A DNA stretch of 64,000 nucleotides from Flavobacterium notoginsengisoli. Its GTDB lineage: Bacteria; Bacteroidota; Bacteroidia; Flavobacteriales; Flavobacteriaceae. The stretch lies in assembly GCF_014207905.1 (NCBI RefSeq), contig NZ_JACHLB010000005.1:124001-188000 (forward strand), read 5' to 3'. A program made the position numbers and the translations under genes. The notes under the pieces were generated by a model, which saw nothing but the letters and a program-made list of their open reading frames with translations, did not search any database and was not told where the DNA came from. Position 1 is the stretch's first letter, and each line of letters starts with the position of its first letter. Shown here one piece after another: positions 17,054 to 24,852 of the stretch.

Positions 17054-18058
17054 CTATAAGGTTAGTTTTTTTACTAAATCTTCAAATTTTTGAACCGTTT
17101 CTTCCATCGAAACTTCCGATCTTCCGCCAGCTGCGTTGCTATGTCCGCCTCCGTTAAAATGATCTCGGGCAAATTGATTCACATCAAAACCGCCTTGCGA
17201 ACGGAAAGAAATCTTGATAATTCCTTCGTCTTTATTTTCGATAAAAATAGCAGTAAAAACAATATCTTTTATACTTAAACCATAATTAACAATTCCTTCT
17301 GTATCACCTTTAACATAATGAAAAGAATCTAGCTCTTCTTGTGTTAACGTCATATATGAAGTTTTATGTTCTTCAAATATCTTCATATTTTGCAAAGCAC
17401 GCCCTAATAGCTGTAATCTGCTGAAGGAACTATTATCGAATAATAAAACAGGAATCTCAGTGTTTTCAACACCTAGGTCAATTAATTCGGCAATAATTCT
17501 GTGAGTGTTTCCAGTTGTTCCAGGAAAACGGAATGAACCAGAATCGGTTAAAATTCCTGTATAAATGCACGTTGCAATGGTTTTATCAATATCTTCTTTT
17601 TTGTTTAAAAAGTTAATGAAATTATAAACCATTTCACAAGTCGATCCGTATGAAGTGTCAGAATAAGTATATGCTGCATAATCATCAGGTTTTTGATGAT
17701 GATCTATCATGATGAAAGTTGCATTTAACTTGTTTAAAGTATGCTCCATTTCACCAGTACGATGAAAAGCATTAAAATCAAGCGTAAAAATGATTTCTGC
17801 TTCTTGTAAAATTTTTGTACAGATTTCAGTTTCTTTCTCAAAGATTTTTACTGTTTCTGATCCAGGAAGCCACGCTAAAAAATTAGGAAAATCATTAGGA
17901 GCAATAACTGTCGCCTGATGATTGTTTTTGATTAAAAAATGGTACAAACCTAATGTCGATCCCATTGCGTCGCCATCTGGTCCTCTGTGTGGAATTATGG
18001 CAATTTTCTTTGGGCTTGCGAGTAATGATTGAATCGCTTGAATATCTTGTATTTTCAT
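17054..18058 (-). CDS. DHH/DHHA1 phosphoesterase, NrnA-like (oligoribonuclease / pAp phosphatase type)
   Basis: The 334-residue cytoplasmic protein has the DHH superfamily motifs: HRGPDGDAMGSTLG (DxD), TLDFN, MIDHHQKPDD (DHH), DSGSFRFPGTTGNTH, and the C-terminal DHHA1 motif GGGHSNAAGG. NrnA-type enzymes degrade short RNAs (nanoRNA) and dephosphorylate 3'-phosphoadenosine 5'-phosphate using manganese. It is the first gene of the gldI operon. Either or both activities are possible. Confidence 0.9.
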   Translation of the reverse strand: MKIQDIQAIQSLLASPKKIAIIPHRGPDGDAMGSTLGLYHFLIKNNHQATVIAPNDFPNFLAWLPGSETVKIFEKETEICTKILQEAEIIFTLDFNAFHRTGEMEHTLNKLNATFIMIDHHQKPDDYAAYTYSDTSYGSTCEMVYNFINFLNKKEDIDKTIATCIYTGILTDSGSFRFPGTTGNTHRIIAELIDLGVENTEIPVLLFDNSSFSRLQLLGRALQNMKIFEEHKTSYMTLTQEELDSFHYVKGDTEGIVNYGLSIKDIVFTAIFIENKDEGIIKISFRSQGGFDVNQFARDHFNGGGHSNAAGGRSEVSMEETVQKFEDLVKKLTL

Positions 18059-18112
18059 AGTGTGCGAATTTACATTTTTTTAATGTAATGCTGAAAATAT
18101 TTTTAGTATTCG

Positions 18113-18169
18113 GTCGCAGTCGCAGTTTTCAGTTATTGTATGTTTTCATTTGAGAACTGCGACTGTGAC
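18113..18169. repeat. Imperfect inverted repeat with GCAGTC units
   Basis: Arms 18113-18130 and 18152-18169 pair in 16 of 18 positions (left begins GTCGCAGTCGCAGTT). It lies between the ClC gene end and the start of the gldI operon and may act as terminator for neither or one of them. A related CAGT-rich stretch lies at 45378-45440. Confidence 0.7.
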
Positions 18170-18189
18170 TTTGACTGAAAACAAAGACT

Positions 18190-19425
18190 TTAAAGAAACC
18201 TTTGATACAATTTATATTTTGCTCCTTTTACGATTTGTGATTTATAAATTCCGATGGAACCAGAAGAAAAATAGGCAATTACGCAAGCAATGGCAATAAA
18301 TATTCCGGGAGCAATTCCGAATAATTCCATTCCCATAATGGTGCAGGCGATAGGAGTGTGGGTCGCGCCTGAGAAAACGGCAACAAATCCTATTCCAGCT
18401 AAAAGAGCAATTGGCATCGGAATTACGGTCGATAGTGCGCTTCCTAAAGTAGCTCCAACAAAAAATAAAGGTGTTACTTCGCCACCTTTAAAACCAGCTC
18501 CCAAAGTAAATCCTGTGAATAATATCTTAAGCAGAAAGTCATACCGTTCATTTGGAGTCGAAAAAGCATCAACAATTACAGGAACTCCCAAACCTGAGAA
18601 TTTTGTAAAACCGAAACCAGCAATAGCAATGGCTAAAACAACGCCACCAATAACGGGACGAAGTGGAGGATATTTAATGTTTTTTGAAAAAAGCGATCCC
18701 CAAAAATGAGTACTTCTTGCAAATAATAAAGCAGCAAATCCAGAAAGAACTCCAACAATTATGGTGAAAATAATATTGTTTAAACTGAGTTCAGGGATGA
18801 CAGGAATACTATAATGAGTATGTTTTATTTCCCAGAATTCTACAGTGAAATAAGCTGCATAAGCGACTAGAAAAGAAAGAACAATACTTTTAAAATTAAT
18901 TTTACTGAAATACAAAACTTCTAAAGCAAAAATAGCGCCTGCTAAAGGAGTTCCGAAGACGGAAGCAAAACCAGCACTTATTCCGAGAATAATCAAAATT
19001 TTGCGTTCAGAATTATCGAGTTTGAAAAGCTTAGTGAATTGATCAGCAATTGCGCCACCCATTTGCACTGCTGTTCCTTCTCGACCAGCAGAACCTCCAA
19101 ATAAGTGTGTAAGTAAAGTTCCTAAAAGTACTAAAGGAGCCATTTTGAAAGGAATCACTTTTTTTGGAGTTTCATATTCTTCCAACAATAAATTATTTCC
19201 TTTTACAACAGATTCTCCCCAATAATAATAACTCAATCCAACCAAAAAACCACCTAAAGGCAAAAGCCAGATAATCCAATCGTGTTGAATTCTAAATTTT
19301 GTAACCCATTCTAAGGAAACTAAAAAGAATGCAGATGCAGATCCAGAAAGTATTCCGATTAATATACAGATAAGAATCCATTTCGGAATGTCAAGAAGTA
19401 ATTGCTTAGGATTTTGGAAAGTCAT
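18190..19425 (-). CDS. ClC family chloride channel / transporter
   Basis: The protein has the ClC signature GSAGREGTAVQMGGAI and the second selectivity region GFKGGEVTPLFFVGATLGSA, with 10 or more hydrophobic segments. ClC proteins are dimeric chloride channels or Cl-/H+ exchangers. I place the start at the ATG at 19425 (411 aa), because the extra 13 residues of the longer frame (ATG at 19464) are encoded by an ATTCGTGGCA-type intergenic repeat that also produces false starts near 61 kb. There is no C-terminal CBS domain. Whether it is channel or exchanger is not decided. Confidence 0.9.
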   Translation of the reverse strand: MTFQNPKQLLLDIPKWILICILIGILSGSASAFFLVSLEWVTKFRIQHDWIIWLLPLGGFLVGLSYYYWGESVVKGNNLLLEEYETPKKVIPFKMAPLVLLGTLLTHLFGGSAGREGTAVQMGGAIADQFTKLFKLDNSERKILIILGISAGFASVFGTPLAGAIFALEVLYFSKINFKSIVLSFLVAYAAYFTVEFWEIKHTHYSIPVIPELSLNNIIFTIIVGVLSGFAALLFARSTHFWGSLFSKNIKYPPLRPVIGGVVLAIAIAGFGFTKFSGLGVPVIVDAFSTPNERYDFLLKILFTGFTLGAGFKGGEVTPLFFVGATLGSALSTVIPMPIALLAGIGFVAVFSGATHTPIACTIMGMELFGIAPGIFIAIACVIAYFSSGSIGIYKSQIVKGAKYKLYQRFL

Positions 19426-19440
19426 TAAATGTAAAAGTTT

Positions 19441-19551
19441 GCCACGAATTTCGCCAATTTTCACGAATTAAAAGAAAAAATAATCATTTTAAATACATTA
19501 ATCTGTGGCAAAATGAAAAATAAATTCGTGTAATTAGTAAAATTCGAGGCA
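19441..19551. repeat. ATTCGTG-type inverted repeat pair
   Basis: The left arm 19441-19470 (GCCACGAATTTCGCC and TTTTCACGAATTA) and right arm 19521-19551 (AAATTCGTGTAATTAG and AAAATTCGAGGCA) are imperfect inverted complements. The same family occurs at 7590-7624 and 61027-61126. Confidence 0.65.
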
Positions 19552-19560
19552 ATAAAAATA

Positions 19561-19944
19561 TTACTGAACAACAGCTGTAAATTCAATTTCAACCAAATAT
19601 TCAGGAGCAACCAATTGATTGATTCCATAAAAACCTGTTGTTGGTTTTACATCTTTAAAAAAAGCGGCATGCGCTCTCGCTACTTCTTCGAAAGTAGAAA
19701 CATCAGTTGTGAAGATTCGAGTTCTAATTACATCTTTTATTCCAACATTTAAATCTTCCAGAACTTTTTCAACGCGCTCAATAATATTATAAGTTTGAGC
19801 GTAAGCATCATCGGCTTTTACTTTGTCGCCGTCAACGATAGCTACAGTTCCAGAAACTTCAATGATATTTCCAATTCTTACGGCACGACAATATCCCATT
19901 TTGTCTTCCCATGGAGATCCAGTTAAGATGTTTTCTCTTTTCAT
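19561..19944 (-). CDS. RidA/YjgF family protein
   Basis: The 127-residue protein has the Rid-family pattern: IIEVSGTVAI near the N-terminus, the helix NIIERVEKVLEDLNVGIKDV, then RTRIFTTDVSTFEEVARAHA and a C-terminal YLVEIEFTAVV strand. RidA hydrolyses reactive enamine/imine intermediates released by PLP enzymes; the arginine that contacts the substrate carboxylate in RidA corresponds to R in the VIRTRIF region (tentative). Members of other Rid subgroups have different roles, so the exact activity is not certain. It stands alone. Confidence 0.88.
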   Translation of the reverse strand: MKRENILTGSPWEDKMGYCRAVRIGNIIEVSGTVAIVDGDKVKADDAYAQTYNIIERVEKVLEDLNVGIKDVIRTRIFTTDVSTFEEVARAHAAFFKDVKPTTGFYGINQLVAPEYLVEIEFTAVVQ

Positions 19945-20040
19945 TTTTTATAATTTGTGAATTTGTTTGCTGTGTTTTAAAAGCAAATTCAGGTTGATTA
20001 ATACGCCGCAATTTAAGAATTATGGTTCTGAATGAAACTA

Positions 20041-20077
20041 AAAAAAGCTTGAAATCAAGGTGGAAATCAAGCTTTTT
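20041..20077 (-). terminator. Terminator after cbpM
   Basis: The stem AAAAAGCTTGA / TCAAGCTTTTT lies 16 bases beyond the cbpM stop. It has A runs and T runs on its two sides and could work in both directions. Confidence 0.85.
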
Positions 20078-20092
20078 TGTGATATTAAAATG

Positions 20093-20398
20093 TTATTCTG
20101 TTTCCTTTTCTTCGTAAAGGCGAAGCTTATTTTGAACAGTATTTAGGTTCTGTTGTAAAATTTCAATTTTGTTTAGGAGATTGGCTATAGCATCAATTCC
20201 TTCTAAGTTGATTTTGAGATCATAATGCATTCGAATCATTTTTTCTACCGTCGGAAGCTGTTCTGGCTCTAGGTATTCGTCATTTTCTTCCATTATAATA
20301 TGAATAAGCCCATAATTTTGAAGTTCGGTAATAAAAGTGTTTTCAATTTCGTGATACAGACAAAACTGTTTTATATGGATTAGATTTTTATTTTTCAT
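20093..20398 (-). CDS. cbpM: CbpM-like chaperone modulator
   Basis: This 101-residue protein has the size and form of CbpM: a MerR-like N-terminal half (HIKQFCLYHEIENTFITEL, then YLEPEQLPTVEKMIRMHYDL) and a C-terminal helix (NLLNKIEILQQNLNTVQNKL) with coiled-coil character. CbpM binds the J-domain of CbpA and blocks its action on DnaK. The gene overlaps the end of the DnaJ/CbpA-type gene by 11 bases, so they are almost certainly translated together, in agreement with that role. Confidence 0.88.
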   Translation of the reverse strand: MKNKNLIHIKQFCLYHEIENTFITELQNYGLIHIIMEENDEYLEPEQLPTVEKMIRMHYDLKINLEGIDAIANLLNKIEILQQNLNTVQNKLRLYEEKETE

Positions 20399-21314
20399 GA
20401 CTTCTTAGTTTTGCTAGTTCTTCAAATAATTCTTTCTCTTTGTCGGACAATTTTGTTGGGAGTTTTAAGGTGTATGTAATGTATAAATCTCCAAATTGAT
20501 TTTCCTGTTTATAAATCGGAAAACCTTTTCCTTTTAATTTTACCTTAGTTCCAGGTTGAGTTTCGGCAGGAACTTTAATTTTTACTTTTCCGTCGAAAGT
20601 GTTAATGTAAGTCTCGCCTCCTAAAATGGCTGTATATAAATCTAGAGGTGCTTCAGCATACAAGTTATTGCCTTCACGCTTAAAATCTGAAGTATTTGCG
20701 ATAGAAAAAGTAATAAATAAATCTCCGTTTGGTCCTCCATTTACACCAGGTCCACCGTGATTTGGAATTTTTATGATTTGCCCATTTTCCACACCTGCAG
20801 GAATTGTAATTCGAATATTTTTTCCGTTAACAGTTAGGCTTTGTTTATGAGTTGTGTAAGCCGATGCAAGATCTAATTCGAGTTCAGCGTTAAAGTCCTG
20901 TCCTCTATATTTGGATTGAGATCTGCTTCTTCCGCCGCCGTACATCGAATTAAAAAAATCTGAAAAATCGCTTCCAGAAAAGTCGCCGCCTCCAAAACCA
21001 GAAAAATCTCCTCCTGAATATTGAGAACCGCTTTGCTGTCTGCTCTGCTGTTGATTCGGATCGTAACCCGCTTTTTCAAATTCTTCGGCATGTTTCCAGT
21101 CTTTTCCGTATTTATCGTATTTTTTTCGATTTTCAGGATTGCTTAAAACTTCATTAGCTTCGTTTATTTCTTTAAATTTTTTCTCGGCTTCTTTATCATT
21201 CGGATTCAAATCGGGATGGTATTTTCTAGCGAGTTTTCTATATGCTTTTTTGATTTCTGCTTCTGTTGCAGATTTTGTAACATCTAATACTTTATAATAA
21301 TCGATATAATCCAT
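20388..21314 (-). CDS. cbpA: CbpA-type DnaJ co-chaperone (J domain + DnaJ C-terminal domain)
   Basis: The 308-residue protein starts with a J-domain (DYYKVLDVTKSATEAEIKKA, HPD motif in KYHPDLNPND), then a Gly/Ser/Phe/Asp-rich linker (GGDFSGFGGGDFSGSDFS) at about 95-130, and a DnaJ C-terminal substrate-binding domain from about 142. It lacks the four zinc-finger CxxCxGxG repeats of classical DnaJ, which marks it as CbpA-type. It stimulates DnaK ATPase and holds unfolded proteins. The cbpM gene follows with an 11-base overlap. Confidence 0.93.
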   Translation of the reverse strand: MDYIDYYKVLDVTKSATEAEIKKAYRKLARKYHPDLNPNDKEAEKKFKEINEANEVLSNPENRKKYDKYGKDWKHAEEFEKAGYDPNQQQSRQQSGSQYSGGDFSGFGGGDFSGSDFSDFFNSMYGGGRSRSQSKYRGQDFNAELELDLASAYTTHKQSLTVNGKNIRITIPAGVENGQIIKIPNHGGPGVNGGPNGDLFITFSIANTSDFKREGNNLYAEAPLDLYTAILGGETYINTFDGKVKIKVPAETQPGTKVKLKGKGFPIYKQENQFGDLYITYTLKLPTKLSDKEKELFEELAKLRSHEK

Positions 21315-21531
21315 TTCTATGAGATTTTATAAATGGTAAATTAAAGTATTGAAGTTAAGAATAAGTTGTTAATAATCAAAATTATGGGTTTAATCTAATG
21401 TTAAAAATAGAGCTTCATTTTTGGAATTTGAAATTTGGAATTTGAAAATTATTTTTTGCGAAGCAAATAAATTTTGGCAGGTTTTTTGATTCCAAAAATT
21501 AGCTTAATTTATTGTTATAAAACTCCTAAAG

Positions 21532-21563
21532 TTGCAGAGCATAATTAAATTATACTATTTTTG
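21532..21563 (+). promoter_or_regulatory. Promoter of the secreted 237-aa gene
   Basis: TTG (21532-21534), a 21-base spacer and TATTTTTG (21556-21563) fit the Bacteroidota promoter, predicting a start near 21567. The rest of the 307-base gap between cbpA and this gene holds only AT-rich sequence and a short GGAATTTGAAATTT-like direct repeat at 21423-21447. Confidence 0.5.
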
Positions 21564-21621
21564 TGATGCTGGACTTTTGATTGTATTTTAATATAAAAGC
21601 CGATTCGATAAAACTATTTCA

Positions 21622-22335
21622 ATGAAGCACATTTTATTATTCATATTGTTTTTTACTGCGATGTCAGTATCAGCCCAAGCCGAATTTAATTCTAAATTCA
21701 AGGCTATTCCAGCACCAAAGTTTAGTGCGAAGCCTAAAAAAACTCCAATTCCTGAAGTAAAAGATCCACAAGCGCAAACAAGTGATATTCCATCAATTAA
21801 AACTCCTAATGTTTTTGAAAATACGACGATAACACCAAAATCTAAATTTCAGATAGGAGAAGAGAAAAGTAAATTTACAATGTCTACAGAAACCGATTTT
21901 GCTAATCCTGGAGATCGTTATGTAGCAAAAATGGAAAAAGACTTAGACAAAGCTTTAAAAGATGCAGGTTTACGAGAAGGTCGAGGAACATTAGTAAAAA
22001 GAAATATTTCGCTTGGCGATTTTAAAACTAAATCAGAGTATTTTATTGTGAAATTTCGTGATTTTGGAGCAATTGATGGCGATTTAGTAAAAGTGTCTTC
22101 CAATGATGCTGTAATTCGTGACCGAATCTTACTGGATGCTAGTTTTCAGCAAGTAAAAATCGATCTTAAACCAGGTTTTAATAAATTAGATTTCGAAGCA
22201 TTAAATATAGGTACATTGGGCGGAAATACTGCCGAAATTCAAGTTTACGACGATAAAGGAGCATTGGTTACCAATGATTATTGGGACAATCTTGCCGCAG
22301 GATTTAAGGCTTCTATTGTCGTAACGAAAGAGTGA
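21622..22335 (+). CDS. Secreted hypothetical protein, 237 aa
   Basis: I do not recognise the family. A signal peptide is clear (MKHILLFILFFTAMSVSAQA). Residues 25-80 are Pro/Lys/Thr-rich and probably disordered. The C-terminal 110 residues look like a beta-sandwich (YFIVKFRDFGAIDGDLVKVS, RILLDASFQQVKIDLKPGFN, TAEIQVYDDKGALVTND), as in many periplasmic or surface proteins. The terminator and octamer arrays that follow separate it from a convergent lipoprotein gene. Function unknown. Confidence 0.72.
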   Translation: MKHILLFILFFTAMSVSAQAEFNSKFKAIPAPKFSAKPKKTPIPEVKDPQAQTSDIPSIKTPNVFENTTITPKSKFQIGEEKSKFTMSTETDFANPGDRYVAKMEKDLDKALKDAGLREGRGTLVKRNISLGDFKTKSEYFIVKFRDFGAIDGDLVKVSSNDAVIRDRILLDASFQQVKIDLKPGFNKLDFEALNIGTLGGNTAEIQVYDDKGALVTNDYWDNLAAGFKASIVVTKE

Positions 22336-22346
22336 TTTTTGAGTGG

Positions 22347-22378
22347 CTAAGGTTCTAAGGAACTAAGATTCTGAGATT
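22347..22378 (+). repeat. CTAAGnnn octamer array (left arm)
   Basis: Four units: ctaaggtt, ctaaggaa, ctaagatt, ctgagatt. It is paired across the terminator at 22412-22441 with an inverted array at 22464-22500. Confidence 0.85.
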
Positions 22379-22411
22379 TTACTTTAAGAGAAAGCGTAAA
22401 AGATATTATAC

Positions 22412-22441
22412 AAAAAGAGGTTCCATTTGGAACCTCTTTTT
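22412..22441. terminator. Bidirectional terminator nested between octamer arrays
   Basis: A perfect 13-bp stem (AAAAAGAGGTTCC / GGAACCTCTTTTT) with a 4-base loop sits between two convergent genes. Confidence 0.92.
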
Positions 22442-22463
22442 GTATCTAAAATTCTAAAAAAAA

Positions 22464-22500
22464 CTTAGAATCTTAGTTCCTTAGAACCTTAGCATCTTAG
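22464..22500 (-). repeat. CTAAGnnn octamer array (right arm, inverted)
   Basis: Units cttagaat, cttagttc, cttagaac, cttagcat, cttag with 8-base period end one base before the stop codon of the convergent lipoprotein gene. Confidence 0.85.
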
Positions 22501-22501
22501 A

Positions 22502-23029
22502 TTAAAAAGGATCCGCAGTAACTCTAAATTTCATGTCAGCTTTTACCGTTACGTCTTTAGTCAAAGTCTCTTTTAATGTTACTTGAGTTCTTATTTTGTA
22601 ACTGTCAGCTTTAATATATTGATCTAATTTTTTATCGGTACAAATCAAATCGATCGCATTTGTTGTAGCATTGATATTGTCTTGATACGCCAATTCTATT
22701 TCATCAGAATTGGTTGTTGAAATATATAAGTGAACCGATTTTAGAAAAGTAAAAGTCTTATCAGAAGGATCAGAAATGGTTAATTTCAGAGATCTGATTT
22801 TTACATCTTTCACTAAACTAGCCTTTGTTTTGTTGTTTTCAAATTCTGCTGAAGAATTAGTAGTTACTTCTGGAGTGATTATTTCCGAAGGCAGATTAAT
22901 TGGCGAAGAACTTTTAATTTTGATAGAAGCTTCATTCGAAATATTGAAACTTAATAAATCATCAACCGCGTCGCAAGAGGTTAAGAAAACAGACATGATA
23001 AGTGTCAGGGCAATAAATTTTGATTTCAT
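22502..23029 (-). CDS. Hypothetical lipoprotein, 175 aa
   Basis: The signal MKSKFIALTLIMSVFLTSC ends in a lipobox-like TSC, so the protein is probably lipid-anchored. The mature part is beta-rich (IKIKSSSPINLPSEIITPEV, SLKLTISDPSDKTFTFL) without known motifs. I do not recognise the family. It is bounded by octamer arrays on both sides and appears to be a single-gene unit. Function unknown. Confidence 0.7.
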   Translation of the reverse strand: MKSKFIALTLIMSVFLTSCDAVDDLLSFNISNEASIKIKSSSPINLPSEIITPEVTTNSSAEFENNKTKASLVKDVKIRSLKLTISDPSDKTFTFLKSVHLYISTTNSDEIELAYQDNINATTNAIDLICTDKKLDQYIKADSYKIRTQVTLKETLTKDVTVKADMKFRVTADPF

Positions 23030-23098
23030 AGTTAAATTGTAATTGGGTTTTTCGTTAGATACGAAATAATTTGGGGTTTGGATTTTTTTGCGAAGATA

Positions 23099-23186
23099 CT
23101 AAGATGCTAAGATTCTAAGGGACTAAGTTTTTTTATTTTCGATACTGAAAAAAACTCAGAACCTTAGCAACTTAGCTTCTCAGAAC
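23099..23186. repeat. Inverted pair of CTAAGnnn octamer arrays
   Basis: The left array 23099-23130 (ctaagatg, ctaagatt, ctaaggga, ctaagttt) and right array 23155-23186 (ctcagaac, cttagcaa, cttagctt, ctcagaac) flank a 24-base T/A-rich loop, between the lipoprotein gene and guaA. Confidence 0.85.
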
Positions 23187-23227
23187 CTAAATTGAAAAAA
23201 AAATATTTTTTTTCAACGTTCCGATTT

Positions 23228-23256
23228 TTGAATTTCGAATATAAAAAGTACTTTTG
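23228..23256 (+). promoter_or_regulatory. Strong promoter of guaA, next to the start codon
   Basis: TTG at 23228-23230, an 18-base spacer and TACTTTTG at 23249-23256 match the Bacteroidota consensus. The box ends three bases before the ATG, so the transcript should begin at or within a base or two of the start codon. Confidence 0.75.
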
Positions 23257-23259
23257 CGC

Positions 23260-24789
23260 ATGCAACACAACGTACTTATTTTAGATTTCGGATCGCAATA
23301 TACTCAGCTTATTGCGCGTAGAGTTCGCGAATTAAATATATTCTGCGAAATTTTTCCTTACAATCACATTCCAAGTGATTTATCAAGTTATAAAGCCGTA
23401 ATTTTAGGAGGAAGCCCTTTTTCTGTTAGAGGAGAAGATGCTCCACATCCTGATTTATCGCAAATTAGAGGTAAAATGCCTTTGCTTGCCGTTTGTTACG
23501 GAGCACAATATTTAGCGCATTTCAGTGGTGGAGAAGTAGCAGCTTCAAACACTAGAGAATACGGAAGAGCAAACTTGTCTTATATTAAAGAAGGCGAAAC
23601 TTTTTTTGATGGAGTTTCAGAAAACAGCCAAGTTTGGATGAGCCATAGCGATAGTATCAAAGCGCTTCCAACAAATGCTGTAAAATTAGCAAGTACGCAT
23701 GATGTAGAATACGCAGCTTACAAAATCGAAGGCGAAACTACTTATGCAATTCAATACCATCCAGAAGTTTATCACTCTACAGATGGGAAAAAAATGTTGG
23801 AAAACTTCTTAGTAAAAATTGCTGAAGTTCCTCAAAACTTTACTCCAAATGCTTTCGTTGACGAAATGGTAGCAGAATTGAAAGAAAAACTAGGAAACGA
23901 TAAAGTAGTTCTTGGTTTATCTGGAGGAGTAGATTCTACTGTAGCTGCAGTTTTATTAAACAAAGCAATCGGACAAAACTTATATTGTATTTTCGTAAAC
24001 AACGGACTTTTACGTAAAAACGAATTCCAAAATGTATTAGATCAATACAAAGGAATGGGATTAAATGTAAAAGGTGTAGATGCTGGAGATCGTTTCCTTG
24101 GCGAATTAGCAGGAATCAGTGATCCAGAAACGAAACGTAAAACAATTGGTCGTGTATTTATCGAAGTTTTTGATGATGAATCGCACTTATTAGAAGACGT
24201 AAAATGGTTAGCACAAGGAACAATTTACCCAGACGTTATCGAGTCTGTTTCGGTAAAAGGGCCATCTGCAACTATTAAATCTCACCATAACGTTGGTGGA
24301 TTGCCAGATTATATGAAATTGAAAATTGTAGAACCACTTAGAATGCTTTTCAAAGACGAAGTGCGACGAGTAGGAGCTACATTAGGAATTGATCCTGAAT
24401 TATTAGGAAGACACCCTTTCCCTGGACCAGGATTATCAATTAGAATTTTAGGAGATATTACGCCAGAAAAAGTTAGAATTTTACAAGATGTAGATTCTGT
24501 TTTCATTGAGGGATTAAAATCTTGGGGATTATATGATAAAGTTTGGCAGGCTGGAGCGATTTTGCTTCCTGTAAACAGTGTTGGTGTTATGGGTGATGAG
24601 CGTACTTACGAAAAAGTAGTAGCGCTTAGAGCCGTAGAATCAACAGACGGTATGACTGCTGACTGGGTTCACTTACCTTACGATTTCTTGATGAAAGTGT
24701 CTAATGACATTATCAATAAAGTAAAAGGTGTGAATCGTGTTGTTTACGATATTAGTTCAAAACCGCCAGCAACAATTGAGTGGGAATAG
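23260..24789 (+). CDS. guaA: GMP synthase (glutamine-hydrolysing)
   Basis: The 509-residue enzyme makes GMP from XMP, glutamine and ATP. The N-terminal glutaminase domain has ILDFGSQYTQLIARRVREL, the catalytic Cys in PLLAVCYGAQYLAH and the His/Glu pair in QYHPEVYHS. The ATP pyrophosphatase domain has the P-loop GLSGGVDSTVAAVLL, and the C-terminal dimerisation domain ends DISSKPPATIEWE. I start it at the ATG at 23260; a TTG at 23254 lies inside the promoter box and cannot be the start. A perfectly placed promoter suggests a leaderless mRNA. A terminator follows. Confidence 0.97.
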   Translation: MQHNVLILDFGSQYTQLIARRVRELNIFCEIFPYNHIPSDLSSYKAVILGGSPFSVRGEDAPHPDLSQIRGKMPLLAVCYGAQYLAHFSGGEVAASNTREYGRANLSYIKEGETFFDGVSENSQVWMSHSDSIKALPTNAVKLASTHDVEYAAYKIEGETTYAIQYHPEVYHSTDGKKMLENFLVKIAEVPQNFTPNAFVDEMVAELKEKLGNDKVVLGLSGGVDSTVAAVLLNKAIGQNLYCIFVNNGLLRKNEFQNVLDQYKGMGLNVKGVDAGDRFLGELAGISDPETKRKTIGRVFIEVFDDESHLLEDVKWLAQGTIYPDVIESVSVKGPSATIKSHHNVGGLPDYMKLKIVEPLRMLFKDEVRRVGATLGIDPELLGRHPFPGPGLSIRILGDITPEKVRILQDVDSVFIEGLKSWGLYDKVWQAGAILLPVNSVGVMGDERTYEKVVALRAVESTDGMTADWVHLPYDFLMKVSNDIINKVKGVNRVVYDISSKPPATIEWE

Positions 24790-24801
24790 TAGTATATTTT
24801 A

Positions 24802-24839
24802 AAATTAAGGTCTTACATTTGTAAGGCCTTAATTTTTTA
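24802..24839 (+). terminator. Terminator of guaA
   Basis: A 15-bp stem starting AAATTAAGGTCTTAC with one wobble pair, a 4-base loop and a T run, 12 bases after the stop. Confidence 0.9.
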
Positions 24840-24852
24840 TAACCTACTATTT

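Noticed and set aside
18290..18709. 139-codon open frame opposite the ClC gene
   Set aside because: It is a shadow of a well supported membrane protein gene; its Pro/Lys-rich translation is what antisense of hydrophobic helices gives.
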